The notes under the pieces are model-generated. The model did not search any database. It had not been told where the DNA came from and worked only from the letters and a program-made list of their open reading frames with translations. Both the position numbers and the translations under genes were made by a program. A stretch of DNA of 64,000 nt from Paguma larvata (Eukaryota > Chordata > Mammalia > Carnivora > Viverridae): assembly GCA_030068075.1 (NCBI GenBank), contig CM057839.1, forward strand, positions 21,245,167 to 21,309,166, in the 5' to 3' direction. Shown here in pieces: positions 56,670 to 64,000 of this stretch (its first letter is position 1; every line of letters starts with the position of its first letter).

Positions 56670-57284
56670 CTCAAAACCCTCTATAGACTTAATGCAGTCC
56701 CTATTAAAATGCCAACAGTATTTTTCACAGAACTACAACAAATCATTCAAAATTTATATAGATTCACAAAAGACCCTGACAAGTCAATGCAATCTTGAGA
56801 AAGAATAAAGCTAGATATATCACAATTCCAGATTTCAACATATACTACAAAGCTGTGGTAAGCAAAACAGTATGATACTGACACAAAAATAGACACAGAG
56901 ATCACTGGAATAGAATAGAGAGCTCAGAAATAAACCCATGCTTATATGGTCAATTAATATGACAAAGGAGTCAAGAATATACTATGAGGTAAATATATTC
57001 TCTTCAATAAATGGTGCCAGGAAACTGGACAGTTACATGTAAAAGAATGAAACTGAACCACTTTCTAACACAGTACAGAAAATAAACTCCAAATGGATTA
57101 AAGACTTACAGGGAGACCTGAAACTATAAAAAGCCAGGAAGAGAACATAGGCAGTAATTTCTTTGACATCAGTCGTAGCAGCATAGTTTTCTAGATATGT
57201 CTCCTAAGGCAAAGGAAACAAAAGCAAATATAAACTATTGGGACTGCATCATAAAAAGCTTTTGCACAGTGAAGGAAATCATCA
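56670..57284 (+). mobile_element. Inverted 5' segment of the same L1 (twin priming)
   Basis: Sense-strand L1 ORF2 text: acttaatgcagtccctatta (56688), gagctcagaaataaacccat (56920), aataaatggtgccaggaaac (57006) and aaagcttttgcacagtgaag (57255). It ends at gaaggaaatcatca (57284), just where the minus-strand part begins in L1 coordinates (gaaactatcaac read in reverse at 56652-56663). The two halves are therefore adjacent in L1 but head-on here. Confidence 0.88.
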
Positions 57285-57537
57285 TTTCATTTTGTTTTTG
57301 AGTGCACAGCTAAAAATAGAACATTAGTTTACACCTGAGGATTTTCATAATGCCTTGGTTTGACAACCTAAACTAGTATTTGCAGCTTACTTTCTATATT
57401 CTGGCAGTGTGGTTGAAAGAATTAAGAATCGTTAATACTAAATGATGGCAGTCAGAGCTAATACCTCAGTGTACAAAGTGTCTTATATATTCTTTAAAAC
57501 ATGCACTCTTATCTCACATTAACTTTCAGCTTTTTTA
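57285..57537. other. No gene or repeat recognised
   Basis: Short unassigned spacer. Confidence 0.4.
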
Positions 57538-57550
57538 TATGGAGAATTTT

Positions 57551-57583
57551 TTTCTCTTTAAATGTTTATTTATGAGAGAGAGA

Positions 57584-57616
<33 letters not shown>

Positions 57617-57778
57617 CGTGAATCTGGAGGGGCAGAGAGAGGGAGACACAGAATCCTAAGCAGGCTCCAGGCTCCAAGGTATCAGCACAGAGCCTGATGT
57701 GGGGCTCAAATTCACAAGCCATGAGATCATGACCTGAGCCGAAGTTGGATGCTCAACTGACTGAGCCACTCAGGTGCC
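57551..57778 (-). mobile_element. CAN-SINE with (GA)n expansion
   Basis: Reverse copy with a long GA tract (57567-57617), then gtatcagcacagagcctgat and a right end actgagccactcaggtgcc. Flanks tatggagaatttt (57538-57550) and tatggggaacttt (57779-57791). Confidence 0.94.
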
Positions 57779-57834
57779 TATGGGGAACTTTAAAAGTGAA
57801 TCTATTCCTGCACCAGCATTGCTTTTTTTTTCCC

Positions 57835-57836
<2 letters not shown>

Positions 57837-57888
<52 letters not shown>
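57837..57888 (+). repeat. (TG)n microsatellite
   Basis: About 26 uninterrupted TG units. Confidence 0.98.
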
Positions 57889-60540
57889 GATGAAGCAAAG
57901 TCATAATGACTTAGAGCAAATGCAAGAAACTCTGGTTTTCATTCATGTTAAGCCTGTCTCTAACCTCTTACTTACTGACGGTTGAACTCTTGCTCTCCTG
58001 CAATATCACAACTCTCCTGCTGAATGAACACAGCATCTGACAGATGTCCCTGTAGGACAATGTATACATAGCTCTAGAAAAATTAAATTTTTATGTCCTG
58101 ATACATATTTGGTGGCATGTGCATGATGAATTTGCTCTATTCCTGTGCAAAGAAACACTACAGCACACAATGCCTGAGAAAAGGCAACTGGTTCAGATAA
58201 AAGGCCTTTGCAAGGAAGCTTCCCAGGGAGAGAGTGATCTCCCCTACTGGCCTTGTCAAACTGCATTTAAGGCTTCATGTATCTCAACAGTCTTTGAAAA
58301 TGACATTTGAAAGGAAGTTGCTATACAAAAAGAGTGCATATGACTGTATTTTCATATGTAAACAGGGTGGCAAGAGGAGAGACAAAATACCCTGACTAAA
58401 ATACTCCCTTACGAGAGCAAGCAGCTGGGTGATGCTTTCAAACATTTTTGGCAAACTAATAAATATAATGAGATTGTCTAGTTGTTCTTCATGTCAGTGG
58501 ACAAAATTGGGGAAGGAAAAGATGAGCACAGGGATTCACATTCCCAGCTCGAGTCTTACATAAGTAATCTAAAAGCTGAAGAAGATGCTTATCTCCTGTA
58601 ATTTTGGCATGTGTTTGGGAAAAATCAAAGCCAAAACCTCATCCTGTGACTGGATGAGTTATAATGTATATTGAACTTCCAGGCTTTTAGGGTGCCTATG
58701 TTAAAGGGAGAGCACAGATTGAGAAGAAATGCAAAAGAGGATGATGGGGAAGATACTGATGGGGGAAACTGGGCCCCTAAATTCTGATGAGTCTTCTTTG
58801 CCAGTGGAAGAGCACTTTCCCACCCCCATCTGAGATGACTACTCTGCATTGCCTGAGGATTGTAATACACTTCCCAAGGCAGTTGTCAGGCAAGGAAGAC
58901 AATACCAGTACTCCTCCGGACACAGCCTCACATCCCTCTTTGCTTCTAGATAACTAGACTCACATCCCAACAGGTCTGTAGATGTGAGGTATAAAGTAGG
59001 GACCATGAGGCCATCCATCTACTCTACTCCAAAAGAACTACTTGAGTTTTATATTTTATAGAGACAGAAATCTACGCAAGATGGGTGGGAATGGACATTA
59101 AGAGAGTAGGATTATGGTGGAAGAAACGTAAAGTTGGAGCAGGTTGAATTTATTGACCTGTGCTCAGTAAGCAAAGATTCTGCCTTTAATATTGCAGCTC
59201 AGGGAGTTAGTTTGGTTGTTTGTCTGAAATATGAACCAAAAGGTGACCCTAGTAAGTGAACTGGAAATGCTGCACTAGACTTGGTTGAATGTAGAGGAAG
59301 ACACGCAAAACCTTAGGGAGAAAGCCCAGGTTTGTTTCCGTATCTTGTCTTTTGTGAATAAATTTGTTGAATCCAAGTTCAATCAATACTTTGAATATTC
59401 AAAAATAGAGCAAGACTAGTCAGAAGAAAACACCCATTAAATATAACAGAGCTGAATACTAACACAATAATAGGACCCTATCCCTAAACTGTGCAATCTG
59501 CTTTTCTTGGAGAAAGAATGTGATTTCTATTACACTTTATTAAGGTATGTCCAATAGAGCTTGTACTTCTTGATTCTCTGCACTTCTGCCTTTTTACCCT
59601 CTCTGGGCCTTTTCCTCATGGTCAGATATGTTTTATAGGGAAAACCCTCTTGAAGAGAAGAGGAACAGTAACAGACAATCCCAGGTCTGTCTCTTTTGCT
59701 ACTTTTCCATTGCCTAGAGGAAATGGAGCATGGTTTCCACACATTAAGCTAAAGAAAACTATTACTTTAAATTTGTAATTCTTGGGTACTGGCAAAATGT
59801 AATTTTATTATAGGATAGTCCGTGAGTATGATAAAACACAGGATTTATTTATCATAACTAGGTTAAATTAATTTCTAAATGTTATAATGCATTTAATATT
59901 CTTAACTAGACATTCTTAATGCGAAATTTACCTCTTTGAAACTATGATATCCTTTCTACTTCCATTCAAATGGACAATAAAATATTTATAACTTGTATTG
60001 ATAAAATTACATTATATATGATGAGATAGAAATCAGAGCGGGTTCTGAAACTTTCCTTCTCATTATGGATTTATTCAAGGATAAAATATCCAAGTTTTAA
60101 TTAATGACAAATCATTCATTTGAAGATAATATAACAAATTATATAAGAGTATAACGAAATTGTGGTCATTTAATATCTTATATTTCATAGGATACTCAGT
60201 ATATTTAAAGAGCATCTGTTTATACCAAGGAACATTAGGTCAATTTGGGAAAATCTGTGTCAATCATTTTCACCCTTCCCTAACCTTTGGCATTGTGTCA
60301 ATATAGCCAGTGTTACGCTTCGCAGGTGCAAGTTTTCAAGCTAAAGGTGATCATTAGAATCCTCTGACAGTTCACTGGATCTTTGACATTGTTGTGACTT
60401 TAGCTATCAAAGCTGACTTCATGGATCTGAACCACTGAAACAGTTTTGTTGTGTGGTCTTTTGTATTTGTGTGTGCTTGTTTGCTTCTCTTTAAGGAATA
60501 AAACTAACCATATATTTTGGTGTAGAAGGCCAAATTTGCA
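57889..60540. other. About 2.6 kb without recognised repeat or gene
   Basis: The longest stretch for which I can name no repeat. The part at about 57960-58960 has balanced composition. Frames of 60-86 codons on both strands show no known domain. A plausible place to look for conserved non-coding sequence. Confidence 0.35.
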
Positions 60541-60544
60541 CTGA

Positions 60545-61589
60545 TTTTTAAATTTTTCCCAATTTGTTTTATTGTTGTAAAAGATACGTACCATAAAATA
60601 CACTATCTTAACCATTTCTGAGTGTATAGTTCAGTAGTATTAAGGCCATTTATATTGTTGTGCAAACATCACACCATCCATCTATGGAAACTTTTTATCG
60701 TGCCATGCTGAGATTCTAAACCCATTAATAATAATGCCCCATGCTCTTCTCCCAAGCACCGTTCTACATTCTGGCCTGATGATACTTTCATTTCATTTTT
60801 TTTTTCATTTTTATGGTGGAAAGAACACTTAACATGATATGTATTTTCTTAATGATTTTTAATTATATAATATTGTAGTATCAACTGTAGTCACAATGTT
60901 GTAAGCAGATCTCTAAGAACTGTTCATCTTGCTTAACTAAAAGTCTGTAGTCTTTGGCCAATATTCTTCCATTTCCCCTCAATCCCCAACCACTGGAAAC
61001 CACCATTCTAGTCTCTACTTCTGAGTTTGACTCTTTTGTTTTGATTTCACATATACGTGAAACCATGTAGTATTTCTTTTCTCTGTCTGGTTTATTTTAC
61101 TCGAAGTAATGTCCTTCATGTTCATCTATGCTGTAGTAAATAAAGCAAGTATTTCTCTCATTTATATGGCTGAATAATATCCCTGTGTATATATACACAT
61201 GTTCTTTATCCACTCATCTGTTAATGGACATTAAGTTGTTTTTACCTCTTGGCTATTGTGAATAATGCTTCAAGGAACATGGGAGTGCTAAAATTTCTTC
61301 AAGATCCTGCTTTCAATTGTTTTGGATAAATACCCAGAAGTTCTAGAATTGTTAGAATATATGGTAGTTCTATTTTTAATTTTTTGAGGAACCTCCATAC
61401 TGTTTTCCACAATGGCTGCAACATTTTGCACTCACAACATTGCACAAAGGTTGCAATTTCTCCAGTTCCTCACCAACATTTGTCTTTTGTTTTAATGATA
61501 ATACCATTCCAATGGGTGTGACGTTATCTCCTTGTGGTTTTGATTTGCATTTGCCTGATGATTAGTGACATTCAGTATCTTTTCATACA
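60545..61589 (-). mobile_element. Old L1 (L1M-type) 3' region, minus strand, left part
   Basis: 3'UTR motifs accataaaatacactatctt (60591) and gttcagtagtattaaggcca (60630), then ggctattgtgaataatgctt (61250), gataaatacccagaagttct (61325) and tctccttgtggttttgattt (61527). Antisense order, heavily diverged. It continues after the solo LTR. Confidence 0.85.
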
Positions 61590-61595
61590 ATTGTT

Positions 61596-62520
61596 TGTTG
61601 GGAGCAGTTTTGGGCTCACAGGTTGAGACCCCTCCCTGCGTGGGAAAGGTTGAAGCAAAGCTCCCGCCAGCCAAACTGGCGCCTAGTTTTACCTCCTAAA
61701 TAATCTTTCAGGCCTGGATTTCTTGAATTGCTCTGGTTGGCCTAAGGGATATAATGCTCTTTGGATTTATGGCACATGGAAAAGGGGACCTGGAGTGCAA
61801 TGTCTTAATGGATAAAATCCGAATGAGAGTAACCTGGCCAGAAGTAACCTCAAGGTTGCCTCTTGGGGATAGGTTACACAAATTGATCATATAGAATAGC
61901 AGCTATGAGTTGGCTAGAAATTGGCAGACGTTAGGCCTCAAGACTCCTTGAACCAAACTAGATTCCTGCAGATATTGCTAAATATCCCTGCAGATATTGC
62001 TCCCCTCAGCCCCACCATAAAACCTCAAGGCACATCTCCGTAAAGCTTCTCTCAGTATTAACAGACTGATGGGAAAAATTGTAAAGAGACTTGGGACCTT
62101 CCCTGCAGATTAGCCTAGCCTAAAAGTTAGAAGCACTGCTTATAGATAAGGTACAAACTAAAATAGCTACACATATCTTCATTGATCAGCAGCAAATATT
62201 AAGCACCTCCCTGAAGTTAACACTTCGCAAATCCTTTTGTAACTCTCCTCCCCACGCTCCCTTATACCATAAACCTATACATGACTACATAAGTCTTGTG
62301 ACAACAATGTATGTTGTAAAGAATGCCTTGTCACTGATGTAATGTCACTCGCTACCTTTAAAAATAAAGACACTGAGACCAGCAAAGCAGAGATGCCAGA
62401 ATTGCCAGGGCTGCCTGCTTGGTCATCAGATTCCATCTCACTCATGGCTCTCTCACTTCATTTCGCTTGACCGTCCATCCTTCGTGGACCCCTAGATTCG
62501 CCGGAACAAGGACCCCGGCA
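61596..62520 (+). mobile_element. Solo retroviral LTR, about 925 bp
   Basis: Begins TGTTGGGAGCAG and ends GGACCCCGGCA (TG...CA termini). Contains an AATAAA polyadenylation signal at 62363-62368 and a U3 direct repeat (61965-61979 and 61987-62001). Flanks attgtt (61590-61595) and cttgtt (62521-62526) form a likely 6-bp target duplication with one mismatch. The L1 sequence is continuous across it. No internal viral genes are present. Six-base duplication fits class II (beta-like) ERVs, but family is not proven. Confidence 0.9.
62363..62368 (+). promoter_or_regulatory. LTR polyadenylation signal (AATAAA)
   Basis: Sits about 155 bp before the LTR 3' end, as expected for the R region. Upstream tttaaaa text (62357) could double as an A/T-rich promoter element, which is speculation. 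Confidence 0.6.
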
Positions 62521-62562
62521 CTTGTTGCCCATATTTATGTCTTTTCTGGAGAAAAGACTTTA
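62521..62562 (-). mobile_element. Old L1, right part beyond the solo LTR
   Basis: cttgttgcccatatttatgt followed by cttttctggagaaa continues the antisense L1 text interrupted at 61595. The match fades after about 62562. Confidence 0.8.
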
Positions 62563-62765
62563 GTGATCAATGCATGACTGAACTATAAGTGGTTGGGAAT
62601 GTTCTCTGTAGGAATATAGCAACAGCCAGTCCATTCTCTCATTGTTATCTGTTCCAGCAAGAGATACACACCTCTATTAAATCTCCAAGTGAAACATACA
62701 CTTTCTGAAGATTGTATAGAAAAAGACATAACTTTCCCTGTACTCCTGCTAGTTCTATGTTGAAA
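62563..62765. other. No gene or repeat recognised
   Basis: Unassigned spacer. Confidence 0.4.
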
Positions 62766-62769
62766 TCCC

Positions 62770-63230
62770 TGTAACAAAAGGCAGATTAAAAAAAGAAAAA
62801 CAGGTTTATTAACGTGTATACTTTATGTAAATATCCCGAGGAAAATGAGTAATGCTCAGAAGTGGTGGGGAACTCCGGCTTAGATACCATCTTCCTAAAG
62901 ACCAAAGAAAGAAAGGGGTGGCAGAGGCCAGTTGTGGTACAGTTCCCAGAAAAAGCATGGCCAAGAAGACTAAGTATTGCTATGAAGATTTAAATGAGTG
63001 CCTTCTTCTTTCATAAGGGTCTGAAGTCTCCTAGGATTGACATTTGTTCTTTTTGGCAGAGTTGGGAGGAGGGACACCCTTATAAATTTTTGTGCCACTT
63101 TTAGACGAATTGGGGAAGGCAGAGAGCTTTTCCTGTATCAGCTTTCTTCTCAACTACCTTCAGCTCGAAATCGTTCTTATGCCAACGTGGCATATTTTGG
63201 GGTGGCATATCCTGCTGCCCCTCAATTGAA
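62770..63230 (-). mobile_element. Possible decayed LTR, minus strand
   Basis: On the minus strand an AATAAA lies at 62805-62810, preceded (at higher coordinates) by several hundred bases of mixed GC-richer text including catattttggggtggcatat (63190). It looks like an old ERV1-type LTR in reverse, but the termini are not recognisable. Confidence 0.3.
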
Positions 63231-63800
63231 ATCATTAGCTTTTTTGCTCAAAGCATCTACCGCAAATCACTCATTGCAATAGGTACTTAATAACTGCTTG
63301 TAGATTAAATTTCTTCAGTATCATTTTTGATGTGATTTAGCAATAGCAAATAGTGATGCTGTTTGGACAGGTTTGCATTACTGCATGCACATCTGCATGG
63401 GCCAAGACCAAACAAAACCAATTAGAACATGGTTTTGACTTTGTGGCATCCAAATGTAAAGGCAACAGAATTTTAAAATTCAGATGAAGAAATAGGATAT
63501 GTGATTAGTCAAAATACAGCTGGAACTTGGAGAAGGCTAGGCAATGTATGAAGAAAATTAAGAAAAGTCACCAATGGCAGGCCTGGATATTTTTCATGCT
63601 TTCATGAAATGGCTAATCCTTTAAATGTCCATCTAGGATCCAAATCCACCTTTCCATTAAAGGGCAAGAGTTGAGATTTTAATCGTTGGTCTTTTGAGAA
63701 AGATTATACAATGATACCACTATGTCTTTCTTGAATCACAAATGGAGGCAGTGGAAATGTGGGGAAATGAGTTTCAGAAACCCTATAGAAACCAATTTAA
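63231..63800. other. No gene or repeat recognised
   Basis: Unassigned AT-rich sequence. Confidence 0.4.
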
Positions 63801-63809
63801 ACCTTAGTC

Positions 63810-63995
63810 AAGTGTCTGAAATTCTATGAATCCTAAACCTTATCCATAAAATGGAAATTATATTCTGAACCATGATTCTTGTAAGGATTATGCCAAATTT
63901 GTGAAAAATTTTCATATGCTATAAAAATTTATAGTCTTGTACATTGTAAAGTATACAATAAATACTTGCAAGACTCAATGATGATGACGATGACA
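63810..63995 (-). mobile_element. Probable MIR, minus strand
   Basis: ccttatccataaaatggaaa, cttgtaaggattatgccaaa and acaataaatacttgcaagac follow antisense MIR order. Diverged, and it runs to the window edge. Confidence 0.5.
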
Positions 63996-64000
63996 GAGGT

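Overview
This window is AT-rich mammalian nuclear DNA from a carnivore, most likely a cat-family (felid) species. The diagnostic signal is some two dozen copies of a tRNA-derived carnivore SINE (CAN-SINE, SINEC type). These carry the G-C-rich head (tggctcagt..ggttaagc), the A/B-box promoter, a CT-rich stretch and an (A/T)-rich AATAAA-containing tail in the form typical of felids. I find no convincing protein-coding exon, no CpG island and no structural RNA gene. The open reading frames are all short (the longest is 121 codons), are randomly arranged on both strands, and mostly translate interspersed repeats. The window is best read as a gene desert or part of a very long intron.

Layout. 0-7 kb: an old L1 3' end split by a SINE, several SINEs, and an old L1-like fragment at 4.7-5.1 kb. 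7-13 kb: T-rich sequence that may be an antisense HAL1/L1, a CpG-bearing LTR-like block near 9.0-9.3 kb, long unassigned sequence, then SINEs and a back-to-back MIR pair. 13-18 kb: MIRs, a MER20-like DNA transposon, and a long decayed L1/HAL1 region in + orientation. 18-26 kb: SINEs, L2, MIR and antisense HAL1, including a layered SINE pair at 25.2-25.7 kb. 26-31 kb: an L1 ORF2 3' fragment followed by a decayed ERV-L-like provirus on the minus strand; two reverse-transcriptase motifs are still readable, with a poly(A)-like insertion between them. 31-36 kb: mostly unassigned, with a (GT)n repeat and a SINE inserted inside another SINE. 36-41 kb: L2 fragments and a MIR split by an L1 3' end. 41.6-42.1 kb: an AT/CA-rich palindromic microsatellite. 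42-52 kb: unassigned sequence with MIR, L2, L1 ORF2 and SINE pieces and an internally modular repeat at 50.6-51.3 kb. 52.2-52.5 kb: a minisatellite of about 80 bp period. 52.8-53.4 kb: an MLT1-type LTR split by a SINE. 55.0-57.3 kb: an L1 with a 5' inversion (twin priming) and a nested SINE. 57.5-60.5 kb: a SINE, a (TG)n tract and about 2.6 kb of unassigned sequence. 60.5-62.6 kb: an old L1 split by a solo LTR of about 925 bp. 62.6-64 kb: a possible second LTR-like block and a probable MIR.

No pathway or operon logic applies. What the window offers is insertion history. Nested insertions give relative ages: L1M/MIR/L2 first, then MLT1 and ERV-L, then the carnivore L1, then the SINEs and the solo LTR. 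Repeat family names come from recognising consensus features by eye, not from a library search. Boundaries without a target-site duplication (TSD) are good only to roughly 10-30 bp, and ancient families (L2, HAL1) are less certain than the SINEs.
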